IMG/VR virus record: IMGVR_UViG_3300050026_000055
Coordinates: 32,281-96,280 of that record
Length of the DNA: 64,000 nucleotides
Origin: a virus
Reading direction: 5' to 3' (one strand)
The position numbers and the translations under genes are program-made. Shown piece by piece: positions 57,835 to 64,000 of this stretch; the first letter of the stretch is position 1; every line of letters begins with the position of its first letter. The notes beneath the pieces were generated by a model, which was given only the letters and a program-made list of their open reading frames with translations, ran no database searches and was not told the origin of the DNA.

Positions 57835-57859
57835 TCTATATATTATTATTATTTAGTTA

Positions 57860-58039
57860 TTACCTTTCTTTCCACCAATTGCATAGGCTATCCCAGATAC
57901 GCGGCCCATGCCTGTCATCTGGAGACGTGTGGCAATAATTAGAGCCATCACTCTCTCGTACCCACATACAACGGTCTGCAGCGAACACTAAATCGTATAC
58001 AATACATTTATTACAAAAGCGACATCTAGCTATCTTCAT
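57860..58039 (-). CDS. Small zinc-binding protein
   Basis: 59 residues from ATG 58039, with AGGAGG 4 nt upstream. KIARCRFCNKCIVYDLVFAA holds a CxxCxxC cluster, a second Cys/His set follows (MWVRESDGSNYCHTS), and the end is DSLCNWWKER. Likely binds zinc. Third gene of a leftward three-gene unit ending at the terminator. Confidence 0.6.
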   Translation of the reverse strand: MKIARCRFCNKCIVYDLVFAADRCMWVRESDGSNYCHTSPDDRHGPRIWDSLCNWWKER

Positions 58040-58235
58040 ATTCCTCCTTGATGTAACTCTGACAGCGTAATTCTCTTCCACACATCCGCTCGTAAAAATA
58101 CGCATCAAATTTCGGGATAAAGACTATTCTTGTACTATCAGGCGGCGGCGACTCTTCCCACGGTCCAAATAGCGAGTAGAAATAAGATACCGGACGGTTG
58201 GATAGCCTTAGCTTAATTCTTGTCTTTTGTCTCAT
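58026..58235 (-). CDS. Small hypothetical protein
   Basis: 69 residues; ATGA overlap with the upstream gene and 14-nt overlap with the downstream one. Basic start (MRQKTRIKLRLSNRPV), aromatic middle (SYFYSLFGPWEESPPPDS) and an end rich in Glu. Unknown function; overlaps argue it is translated. Confidence 0.5.
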   Translation of the reverse strand: MRQKTRIKLRLSNRPVSYFYSLFGPWEESPPPDSTRIVFIPKFDAYFYERMCGRELRCQSYIKEEYEDS

Positions 58236-58441
58236 TTTGAGACACTATTTTCAATATTCAAGAGTCGCCTGAGTATTTCATTATGAGAACAGACACATTC
58301 ATCATAAGGATACTTACAGACAACGCAAGTGCAGCACGGACCATGACAGCCGGGAAAAGAGTTCTTAGGAAGTATCTCTACGCCCTTCAGAACGCCTTCG
58401 TCAATAAGAACAGAGAGTATACGTTCCATAACTTTAGTCAT
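58232..58441 (-). CDS. Small Cys-rich protein with leaderless start
   Basis: 69 residues from ATG 58441. MTKVMERILSVLIDEGVLKG is an amphipathic helix; then SFPGCHGPCCTCVVCKYPYDECVCSH clusters seven Cys, probably binding zinc, followed by a helix. The ATG begins 6 nt after the -10 box of a consensus promoter, so no 5' leader is expected. Confidence 0.6.
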   Translation of the reverse strand: MTKVMERILSVLIDEGVLKGVEILPKNSFPGCHGPCCTCVVCKYPYDECVCSHNEILRRLLNIENSVSK

Positions 58442-58447
58442 GCAAAC

Positions 58448-58476
58448 ATAATAACACACCAGAGGCATACTGTCAA
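58448..58476 (-). promoter_or_regulatory. Consensus promoter for the leftward three-gene unit
   Basis: TTGACA (58476-58471), 17 bp, TATTAT (58453-58448) on the - strand, ATG 6 nt later. Confidence 0.88.
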
Positions 58477-58663
58477 GATAAAAAGAAGCGATTTGCGAAG
58501 CTAGAGCATAAGATAATGTACACCATATAGAGTAGGGTTAAGAATCAGACCACAATAGATAATAGTGTATAGCGTACCAAAAATTTTAAAAAATATAGGG
58601 CACCTATCTCATACAAAACAAAAAGAAAAGAGACACGCAGAAGTATATAGAAACCTAAATCTG

Positions 58664-58698
58664 AAACGTCACGGAACGTCACGGAACGTCACGGAACG
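58664..58698. repeat. Tandem 10-bp repeat
   Basis: AACGTCACGG repeated 3.5 times without error. Confidence 0.85.
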
Positions 58699-59017
58699 GC
58701 GTGAGGCCGGGTAAGCATAGGCTGGCGTGCGAGACGGCGTGGGGCGCTCTGGCGCCCGGTAAGGCAAACACTTTAGGTACTACTAACGCCATTAGAATCA
58801 TATAGATACAGACCAAACTTATACATCTATAAGCTGTGCTTATGGCCGCGAATAACTGGGTCGATCTGGTTTAAACTTGGCGCGATTCGCCCGCCCCGTA
58901 ATTCTCTGGTAACATTGGAGTTACCCGTACTATACATTATAGTGTAGTGTATAGCCAACAGCTCACGTCCGCCCCCGTCCGTCTCATTTTGAGAATGGCA
59001 GCAAAATTGCCGGGCTT

Positions 59018-59121
59018 GCGGGTCGCTTCGTTCGTCTCTGTTCTTGTGTCGTGCTGGTTGCGGGTCGCTTCGTTCGTTCGTGTGTCGTGTCTGCTGGCTG
59101 GCTGCAGGTCGCTTCGTTCGT
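59018..59121. repeat. Three dispersed copies of a 17-bp element
   Basis: GCGGGTCGCTTCGTTCGT-type copies begin at 59018, 59060 and 59104 (42 and 44 bp apart; the third has GCAGG). They are followed by an array of TTCGTCTCTGG/TTCGTGTCTGG units. Confidence 0.8.
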
Positions 59122-59431
59122 CTCTGGTTCGTCTCTGGTTCGTGTCTGGTTCGTGTCTGATCTGGTCTGATCTGGTTCGAGTGTATACGGTACACTCAGC
59201 TTTCTGGCGTCTCTGATCTGTTCGTCTCTGGTCTGTCTGTCTGTCTCATTCTATTTTGTTCGTCTCTCATTCTGTCTCTGTTCTGTTTCAGATGACTAGC
59301 ACTTTCGTCTTATTAACTATTAGTAACTATCTGTTCAAGACTAGTAATTAATCATACACTCCACAGTTTGAACGCATATAACAATGATAAAATCGGACGT
59401 TAAAATCTGCTCGTTATTATCACTGCTATCT

Positions 59432-59447
59432 GTGATCAGCATCACAG
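59432..59447. promoter_or_regulatory. CRP-family-like operator 1
   Basis: TGTGATCAGCATCACA fits TGTGA-N6-TCACA, the CRP/FNR-family half-site pair, with flanking C/G extending the palindrome. It lies 71 bp before the gene at 59519; TATACT at 59495-59500 has no good -35 box, as in activator-dependent promoters. Confidence 0.5.
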
Positions 59448-59518
59448 AATTACGGCACGTTATACGCTAGTCTAACCAAGTCGTAAGCACAGAATATACT
59501 AGTTACTAGGGAGATAAC

Positions 59519-59701
59519 ATGCAAAATCGTGATACGGAATCTATTGAATTTTGGGCCATGATAGGCTCAAGTCTATCTGTACCTCACATATTGGCCGATG
59601 CGTCAATCGTTCTGCCCGCGCCCACAATAGTTCGGACGATTCAACCCGTAGCTAAGGGCAACGGTTTACTGTCACTCGAAGTATTCAAAAGGAGTGTATG
59701 A
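59519..59701 (+). CDS. Small hypothetical protein
   Basis: 60 residues, ribosome site GGGAGAT. MQNRDTESIEFWAMIGSSLS, a hydrophobic middle (VPHILADASIVLPAPTIV) and the end LEVFKRSV. That end is encoded by a 29-bp cassette that recurs at the end of the gene at 59912-60109 and couples the next start. Unknown function. Confidence 0.55.
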   Translation: MQNRDTESIEFWAMIGSSLSVPHILADASIVLPAPTIVRTIQPVAKGNGLLSLEVFKRSV

Positions 59702-59706
59702 CAATG
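59678..59706 (+). repeat. Coupling cassette, copy 1
   Basis: 29 bp identical to 60086-60114. It contains AAAAGGAG, the end of one gene and the start ATGACAATG of the next. Confidence 0.85.
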
Positions 59707-59928
59707 TTACATTTACTTTTTCTTGGTTTCATGTTCGGCTTATTAATTCGTGCATGTTATGTCGTCTACTATGCTGGTTGGGGAGCAGCGCGCAAAGAGT
59801 GCAAAGAATTGAAAGCAAAAAGGCTGCAAGAAGCAAACTGTTCAATAGGCAAGCATGATTATGCTTATGGCTTAATGGTGTGCTCTTGCAGACACAAATG
59901 GGGCGTGCCTAATGACTCGAATCTGTAG
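59698..59928 (+). CDS. Small membrane protein with Cys tail
   Basis: 76 residues starting inside the previous stop (ATGA). One N-terminal span (LHLLFLGFMFGLLIRACYVVYY), a basic helix, then CSIGKHDYAYGLMVCSCRHKW with clustered Cys/His that could bind a metal. Overlaps the next gene by 17 nt. Unknown function. Confidence 0.6.
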   Translation: MTMLHLLFLGFMFGLLIRACYVVYYAGWGAARKECKELKAKRLQEANCSIGKHDYAYGLMVCSCRHKWGVPNDSNL

Positions 59929-60109
59929 CACTTGCAAAATTGAACTTGGCGAAAAATGCGAAAAATGTGGCGTTAAAATCACTGCGACTTGGGCAGAGGG
60001 CGAGGGCGCTTTTGTCTGTACTTGTGGGCACACGTTTGATAAGGGTTCGGGCGGAATCTCTCATGGCTATTGTAGCCCGTGTCTTGAAGTATTCAAAAGG
60101 AGTGTATGA
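59912..60109 (+). CDS. Small zinc ribbon protein
   Basis: 65 residues. CSTCKIELGEKCEKCG and FVCTCGHTF ... HGYCSPC give four Cys pairs, probably two zinc sites. Ends in LEVFKRSV, the same eight residues as the gene at 59519, because both ends are encoded by a duplicated 29-bp cassette. Unknown function. Confidence 0.6.
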   Translation: MTRICSTCKIELGEKCEKCGVKITATWAEGEGAFVCTCGHTFDKGSGGISHGYCSPCLEVFKRSV

Positions 60110-60114
60110 CAATG
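60086..60114 (+). repeat. Coupling cassette, copy 2
   Basis: Exact copy of 59678-59706, again linking the end of one gene to the ATGACAATG start of a small membrane protein. Confidence 0.85.
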
Positions 60115-60234
60115 CCTAACGATATGCTTGGTAAAATCGTTTTCGTTTCACTGTTTTTGTTCTTGCAGTGTTTGTTAGCTTATGGTGTCGGGCGTCTAAT
60201 TATGTTTTTGTTCTGTATGCTCACAAAAGCATAA
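60106..60234 (+). CDS. Small membrane protein (42 residues)
   Basis: Starts ATG ACA ATG inside the previous stop. MTMPNDMLGK, then about 28 hydrophobic residues (IVFVSLFLFLQCLLAYGVG and RLIMFLFCML) ending LTKA, one or two spans. Its start and position parallel the membrane protein at 59698, so the two cassette copies each introduce a membrane peptide. Unknown function. Confidence 0.55.
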   Translation: MTMPNDMLGKIVFVSLFLFLQCLLAYGVGRLIMFLFCMLTKA

Positions 60235-60245
60235 TCACCATGGTC

Positions 60246-60261
60246 TGTGACCAGTATCACA
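60246..60261. promoter_or_regulatory. CRP-family-like operator 2
   Basis: TGTGACCAGTATCACA, again TGTGA-N6-TCACA. It lies 49 bp before the gene at 60310; both sites are followed by ACAGAA(T/C)TA and, 20-24 nt further, TCTAA(C/T)C. Confidence 0.5.
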
Positions 60262-60309
60262 GAACTATATTGCTCGGAAGTCTAATCTTGTTTCAAGGAG
60301 ATTATTAAA

Positions 60310-62307
60310 ATGACCATTGCGACACAAGGCGTGGAATACGGTCTTGAGCCGTTATATCGCACGCAAAAAGCAAAAGGAATTAAGGCACTTAAAGACTCAG
60401 GGTTTAAAGTCCCCGAGTTTGCAGTGTACGAGATAGAACAGTTTGTGGAATCTAACTTGGGGTTCGGAAAATTATCGCCTGATGTTTTGATTGGGCGATT
60501 CGTGCGCCCGTGCCCTATGGTTCCGCGTCATGGTTTTGTAGACTCTCGCCCAATCCGTAACACGCAAGAAGCCGAACAGATAATTGCAGAGACGTATGCC
60601 GTAGAACACGAAGCCGAACTAGTTTCAATGCCAGTAGTCAACGCGGACTATAGTGCGATTTTTACTAATGGCAAGCTAATCGTTGGGCCTAATAACGATG
60701 GCGCAACGGCGGGTATCGGGAGTAGAGTTATTCCGACTATTGGAAAGCCCCACTTGCACGATTATAAATGGTCAGAAGCCTGCGAACGGGCGGGAATAAC
60801 AGAGGAACCTTTTGCTGAGTTACTGTGGAATAAAATCAGCTCTGAAGAATACTATTGCTCCTTCGTTCAATTACGGAATGGGCCCAAAGTCCCCGATGTA
60901 CGCGACTTTATACCCGCTGAAACAGTAGTCAAAAAGATAGTGCAATGCATTACTGCGGAAATTGACGGCAAACCCGCCGTAGTCGACGAAAACGGCGTGC
61001 TAATTGACTTGGTAGCATGGGAGACTACTGTAAAGACGTTCACCCCCGGGACTGTAGTCTATTTTCCGGGCGGAACACTAGCTGCGCATATTGGGATCCA
61101 TTGTTTTTTGTCCAATGTACCTGTAGTCACTACGTTCAAACCAGAAGTCGGGCAAACCTTGAAACAATTGGAAGCAAAACCAGAGCAAAGTATTGATAAA
61201 ATCAAGGCGGGCTTTGTGCTGGGATGTAATGCTAAAATCAGCTATAAGGTAGCTTGTTATGCAATGTTAGCGGGCTGCCATAGTATTACAGCATGGTCCG
61301 GGCGACAGGATGTACTGTTAGGCTTTGCGCTGGGTTGCTGTTATCGGCTGCTAATCACTGCGGGCTTGGGGGAATATCGCCATTCGCCAAAGAGAGAGAG
61401 GGCGCGAAAACCTCACAGAGACTCAGTATACTCTCACTGCTGGAATAAAATACTTGCTCAAACCACGCGCGCAAAATACTGCAAAAGTATTGACTCATTT
61501 GCAAATGAGCCATGGGGCGCGTCTTTTGGCGGGAAAAATTGGCTGCTACTTACAGGCTATGCGGGGTTAATCTTCAATAGCCTGCTAGATGGCAGTATAA
61601 AATCAGCTTTGGAAAATTTAAATCTTGCAGTAAACTGTTCGCATAATGGCGGGTGGGGCTTCAATAAATTCGTGTCGGAAGCTACCATGAGCGAAGCCGC
61701 AGAGTCGCCCGCCGCAATGTTACTTAGATGCGCCCCAGAGCTATACCAAGCTATTCTGGCGGACGAAGGCAACCCAAAGCTGGCTTCGTGGTTTGTAAAG
61801 CGTAAACACTACGATCTGTCAGAATTAGATGGCATCGAAAACAAGTCATTCAAGTCGGAAGAATTAGACGAATCTTGCAACTGCGGCGAATGTAATTGCG
61901 GCGAATGTAATCCAGATGGGGACTGCGGAAATTCTGACTGCGATTATTGCTATCCCGATCACGACAGTGAGCCGAAAACCAGCAAAACAAAATTAACTAG
62001 TGGGCCGATAGTTTCAGCTCAAGTAAAAATCGTAGAAAATAACGACAATACACTGCTGGCGCATATACAGTACAGACAGCAGACAATGGCTTCCGGATTG
62101 TCGCATCTTACTAAAAATATCACTGTTTCGGGTGGTGAGGTTTACCTGTTAAAGCAGATTGCAAGCAAAACAAGTGCAAGTAAACTAAGCCATACAGGGA
62201 GCAAAACAGAATACTTCCCACTAGTGCATAGTGGTAACTCTAGCTACTGGGTGCTCGGGGAATTGGGAATCCATGGGTTCTATTTTAAATTGCTAGTCAA
62301 CGAATAA
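60310..62307 (+). CDS. Large protein with phosphohistidine-swivel-like segment and Cys cluster
   Basis: 665 residues, ribosome site AAGGAG. The N-terminal third has RFVRPCPMVPRHGFVDSRPI. Residues ~245-285 (FTPGTVVYFPGGTLAAHIGI, HCFLSNVPVVTTFKPEVGQT) resemble the swivelling phosphohistidine domain of PEP-utilising enzymes, with a GG-x4-H-x-xI pattern and the histidine in place. Later there is a Cys-rich insert near 520-545 (CNCGECNCGECNPDGDCGNS) and a beta-rich end. No ATP-grasp motif could be assigned. Function unknown; a phosphotransfer or amidoligase-associated role is speculation. Confidence 0.5.
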   Translation: MTIATQGVEYGLEPLYRTQKAKGIKALKDSGFKVPEFAVYEIEQFVESNLGFGKLSPDVLIGRFVRPCPMVPRHGFVDSRPIRNTQEAEQIIAETYAVEHEAELVSMPVVNADYSAIFTNGKLIVGPNNDGATAGIGSRVIPTIGKPHLHDYKWSEACERAGITEEPFAELLWNKISSEEYYCSFVQLRNGPKVPDVRDFIPAETVVKKIVQCITAEIDGKPAVVDENGVLIDLVAWETTVKTFTPGTVVYFPGGTLAAHIGIHCFLSNVPVVTTFKPEVGQTLKQLEAKPEQSIDKIKAGFVLGCNAKISYKVACYAMLAGCHSITAWSGRQDVLLGFALGCCYRLLITAGLGEYRHSPKRERARKPHRDSVYSHCWNKILAQTTRAKYCKSIDSFANEPWGASFGGKNWLLLTGYAGLIFNSLLDGSIKSALENLNLAVNCSHNGGWGFNKFVSEATMSEAAESPAAMLLRCAPELYQAILADEGNPKLASWFVKRKHYDLSELDGIENKSFKSEELDESCNCGECNCGECNPDGDCGNSDCDYCYPDHDSEPKTSKTKLTSGPIVSAQVKIVENNDNTLLAHIQYRQQTMASGLSHLTKNITVSGGEVYLLKQIASKTSASKLSHTGSKTEYFPLVHSGNSSYWVLGELGIHGFYFKLLVNE

Positions 62308-62357
62308 CTGCTAATCGGAAAACGTAGTCAAAATTTAAACAAAAGGAAAACAAGAAA

Positions 62358-63380
62358 ATGAGCAAAAACAAAAAAAGTAAGAGTAAGCCGATTAGCACCC
62401 CAGAATTGCAGAACTTAGTTCTGGAAAGTTCCTCTGTGTCTAATCCAGTGAACGTTTCAAAATTCGATATTGAGCATATAACAGGAATTACGGGTACCTG
62501 GCAAGATGCGCTTTGTGTGTGTCCCTGGTGCAATGGGGATCAGTTTGTTTACGCTTTTGAAGACCACCAAACATTTTACTGTGCAGAATGTAGTGAAGAA
62601 TTTTCTAAAGATGATTGTGACGATTATATGTCCGAAAAAGCGATTGATACCTCGGGAGTAACTCCAAACCAGTACTTGTCTGAAGAGATAGCAGAAGTTA
62701 AAAAGGCATCGGAAGCCGCTTACCAGCGGGGTATAGATGCTGCACAAGACTTGAATAAACAGACACAAGGTAATACATCACAGATACAGCGCGATATCGA
62801 CTTGTCTATTGGAATAACTGGAAAGCAAAAGTCTTTCGATAATTGGAAACCCCAGTTAAAATGCTGCCATGCACCCCAGCAGTTAATAGCAGGTAAGGGC
62901 TGGGGAGTTTGGGCGGGAACAAAAAGCGATTGTTTAGACTCTGCAAGGAATTATGATGTAGTTATGAATCTTACATTTTCCAGTATTAAAGAAAATCACA
63001 GCATCCCAATTCCTGAATTGCAAAAATGGGAGAATTATTCTAGTCCATTTATAGAACTGCAAATGGATTGGCCCGACTACGGTGTTATTGGATTACCGCG
63101 TGCCTTTTGGGAAGATCTAATTACCTACTTGGAACGAAATCATGCAAAGTTGTTAGTGTTTTGCCAGGGTGGGCACGGGCGAACGGGTGCGGCAATCGCT
63201 TGCCTTATGGTAACAGGATTAGGCTATACTGCAAAACAAGCCATAGCATGGATTAGGAAAAATTATTGTGCATCGGCCATAGAGTCTACCTCACAAGAAA
63301 ATTACATTCGCAAAATTGCACGCAAAAGCCGTAAACAAGACGAACCGGAAGTCAAGGCATACGAAGCCGAAAGCAATTAA
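62358..63380 (+). CDS. Zinc ribbon plus cysteine phosphatase protein
   Basis: 340 residues. Near residue 53 a zinc ribbon (CVCPWCNGDQ ... FYCAECSEEF). The C-terminal ~150 residues form a tyrosine/dual-specificity phosphatase: VWAGTKSDCLDSARNYDVVMN, the general-acid region MDWPDYGVIG, and the active site LVFCQGGHGRTGAAIACLM (Cys-x5-Arg-Thr-Gly). It directly follows the swivel-domain gene, separated by 50 nt. Target unknown. Confidence 0.8.
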   Translation: MSKNKKSKSKPISTPELQNLVLESSSVSNPVNVSKFDIEHITGITGTWQDALCVCPWCNGDQFVYAFEDHQTFYCAECSEEFSKDDCDDYMSEKAIDTSGVTPNQYLSEEIAEVKKASEAAYQRGIDAAQDLNKQTQGNTSQIQRDIDLSIGITGKQKSFDNWKPQLKCCHAPQQLIAGKGWGVWAGTKSDCLDSARNYDVVMNLTFSSIKENHSIPIPELQKWENYSSPFIELQMDWPDYGVIGLPRAFWEDLITYLERNHAKLLVFCQGGHGRTGAAIACLMVTGLGYTAKQAIAWIRKNYCASAIESTSQENYIRKIARKSRKQDEPEVKAYEAESN

Positions 63381-63386
63381 ACAATC

Positions 63387-63426
63387 GCTGTAATGGTCTG
63401 CAATTGAGATAGTGGGCCATTACAGC
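63387..63426. promoter_or_regulatory. Inverted repeat after the phosphatase gene
   Basis: GCTGTAATGG (63387-63396) and CCATTACAGC (63417-63426), 10 bp perfect, 20-nt loop. No T tract follows, so mRNA protection or protein binding is more likely than termination. Confidence 0.55.
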
Positions 63427-63455
63427 ATTATAGCCGAACACGAAAGGACAAGAAA

Positions 63456-63731
63456 ATGACTAACTGCAAACCTAATCCAGTTTATTCAATGTATACAGCA
63501 AAAGACTACAGAGACGAACCCATGTATTCACTGTATGCTGATTCAATTGACTTCGAGCAGATGTTAAAAAGACAGAACGAACACGGAAACCTATCTAACG
63601 GGTATTGGGCTGCATGGTTTGCTGCTCGTCGTACGGCTGAGTCTCTCTTAAATGAGGCCAGAGCTATTGGCTGTACTCCAGAGCAATTGGAAGCCTTGAG
63701 AGTAGTTGCTGCCCGAGTTGCGACAGATTAA
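63456..63731 (+). CDS. Hypothetical helical protein
   Basis: 91 residues, ribosome site GAAAGGA. PVYSMYTAKDYRDEPMYSLYA carries two YSMY/YSLY elements; then a helix with RQNEHGNLSNGYWAAWFAARRTAESL, CTPEQLEALRVVAARVA. No family recognised. Followed by a promoter. Confidence 0.6.
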   Translation: MTNCKPNPVYSMYTAKDYRDEPMYSLYADSIDFEQMLKRQNEHGNLSNGYWAAWFAARRTAESLLNEARAIGCTPEQLEALRVVAARVATD

Positions 63732-63752
63732 AAAGTCCATAAGATTTTCTTA

Positions 63753-63781
63753 TTGACTTATTAGTTCAAAAGTGCTAATAT
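63753..63781 (+). promoter_or_regulatory. Promoter of the repeat-peptide ORF
   Basis: TTGACT (63753-63758), 17 bp, TAATAT (63776-63781). Confidence 0.75.
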
Positions 63782-63824
63782 AGATTCAGGTTTTGATAAG
63801 GAAATCTAATCTATGTTAGCACTT
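63770..63824. repeat. 14-bp inverted repeat spanning -10 box and start codon
   Basis: AAGTGCTAATATAG (63770-63783) and CTATGTTAGCACTT (63811-63824) pair with one unpaired T. The left arm covers the -10 box and the right arm the ATG, so it is a candidate operator. Confidence 0.6.
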
Positions 63825-64000
63825 ATTATTTATAAGCTGTTTTCGCCATTTTCTACAATTCCACAATTCTGCTGGAATATCGCACAAAATAGCTTGCACA
63901 GTTTAACTGTGAGACGTTCACGAGCCAGCGGTGAGCCAGCACGCCGTCCGATGGCCAGCGGTGAGCCAGCACGCCGTCCGATGGCCAGCGGTGAGCCAGC
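63813..64000 (+). CDS. Decapeptide-repeat protein, cut by right edge
   Basis: 62 codons to the window end, no stop reached. AAGGAA lies 9 nt before ATG 63813. MLALIIYKLFSPFSTIPQFC is hydrophobic, followed by NIAQNSLHSLTVRRSR and then the repeat ASGEPARRPM, 2.6 copies before the edge. The repeat arises from a 30-bp tandem DNA repeat, GC-rich unlike the gene start. No family recognised. Confidence 0.55.
   Translation, partial: MLALIIYKLFSPFSTIPQFCWNIAQNSLHSLTVRRSRASGEPARRPMASGEPARRPMASGEP
63924..64000. repeat. 30-bp tandem repeat at the right edge
   Basis: Two full identical units (63931-63960, 63961-63990) plus partial units on both sides; GC-rich, and a multiple of 3 in length. Total length is unknown because the window ends inside it. 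Confidence 0.9.

Larger units (their letters stand above)
58477..59518. other. Repeat-rich non-coding region
   Basis: About 1 kb without a convincing gene. It holds a 10-bp tandem repeat (58664-58698), a tight GGGCGC-TCTG-GCGCCC hairpin near 58742, an inverted repeat CTATACA/TGTATAG near 58929-58956, three copies of a 17-bp GC-rich element (59018-59121), a pyrimidine-biased TTCGTCTCTG array to ~59290, and a CRP-like palindrome. Open frames here are low complexity. It may be an origin or a packaging or control region. Confidence 0.5.

Noticed and set aside
58827-59216. Open frames on both strands across the repeat-rich region
   Set aside because: Low-complexity translations of simple repeats, no ribosome site, no family pattern.
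63924-64000. CRISPR array
   Set aside because: Repeats are directly tandem with no unique spacers; no cas-like gene in the window.

Overview
The window is a piece of a tailed-phage genome. It encodes a large terminase, a portal, an N4-gp56-type major capsid protein, a scaffold-like protein, podovirus-style tail tubular proteins, internal virion proteins (one with a lytic transglycosylase domain), a family A DNA polymerase and nucleotide-metabolism enzymes. It contains no rRNA, ribosomal protein or integrase gene, and both ends are open (a Clp-type ATPase is cut at the left edge, a repeat-bearing ORF at the right). Most of it is AT-rich. The host cannot be read from the sequence; a GC-richer patch of secreted proteins at 24.5-29.5 kb looks borrowed from a soil bacterium.

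Layout. 1-2.6 kb (+): Clp ATPase, SLOG-like protein, small conserved protein, HNH nuclease and a deoxyribosyltransferase-like protein, closed by a bidirectional terminator. 2.6-46.8 kb (-): a long leftward block read from 46.8 down to 2.6 kb. It runs through RNase H, HNH genes, membrane proteins, packaging and lysis genes (phosphatase, lysozyme, TerL, portal), scaffold, the capsid gene split into four exons, head or decoration proteins, the GC-rich fibre and secreted module, tail proteins, internal virion proteins, a SleB-like hydrolase, membrane coiled-coil proteins, a metallophosphoesterase and a spanin-like protein. 46.9-57.8 kb (+): early and replication block with DNA polymerase, class II ribonucleotide reductase, dCMP deaminase, two metallophosphoesterases, a phage-encoded circularly permuted tmRNA, a tRNA-Thr and several homing endonucleases, closed by a second copy of the same terminator. 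57.9-58.4 kb (-): three small genes from one promoter. 58.5-59.5 kb: repeat-rich non-coding DNA. 59.5-64 kb (+): small zinc and membrane proteins, a phosphohistidine-swivel-like protein, a zinc-ribbon/cysteine phosphatase and a decapeptide-repeat ORF.

The strongest observations are these. (1) The major capsid gene is interrupted by three group I introns. Removing them restores one 349-codon frame, each 5' exon ends in T, each intron ends in ATG, and each intron carries a homing endonuclease. (2) A two-piece (permuted) tmRNA has a G3-U70 acceptor stem and a proteolysis tag ANEETLAMEAAA. (3) A release-factor-2-like +1 frameshift site (AAGGAG-GCT-CCC-TAA) could fuse a virion protein to a downstream domain that has no start codon of its own. 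(4) A recurring promoter layout (TTGACA, 17-18 bp, TATAAT-like, 6-9 nt, ATG) implies leaderless early mRNAs. (5) Two genes with strong ribosome sites have only ATT as a plausible start. (6) Thirteen homing-endonuclease-like genes lie in 64 kb.

All calls come from reading the sequence. Family names rest on recognised motifs, not on database searches.
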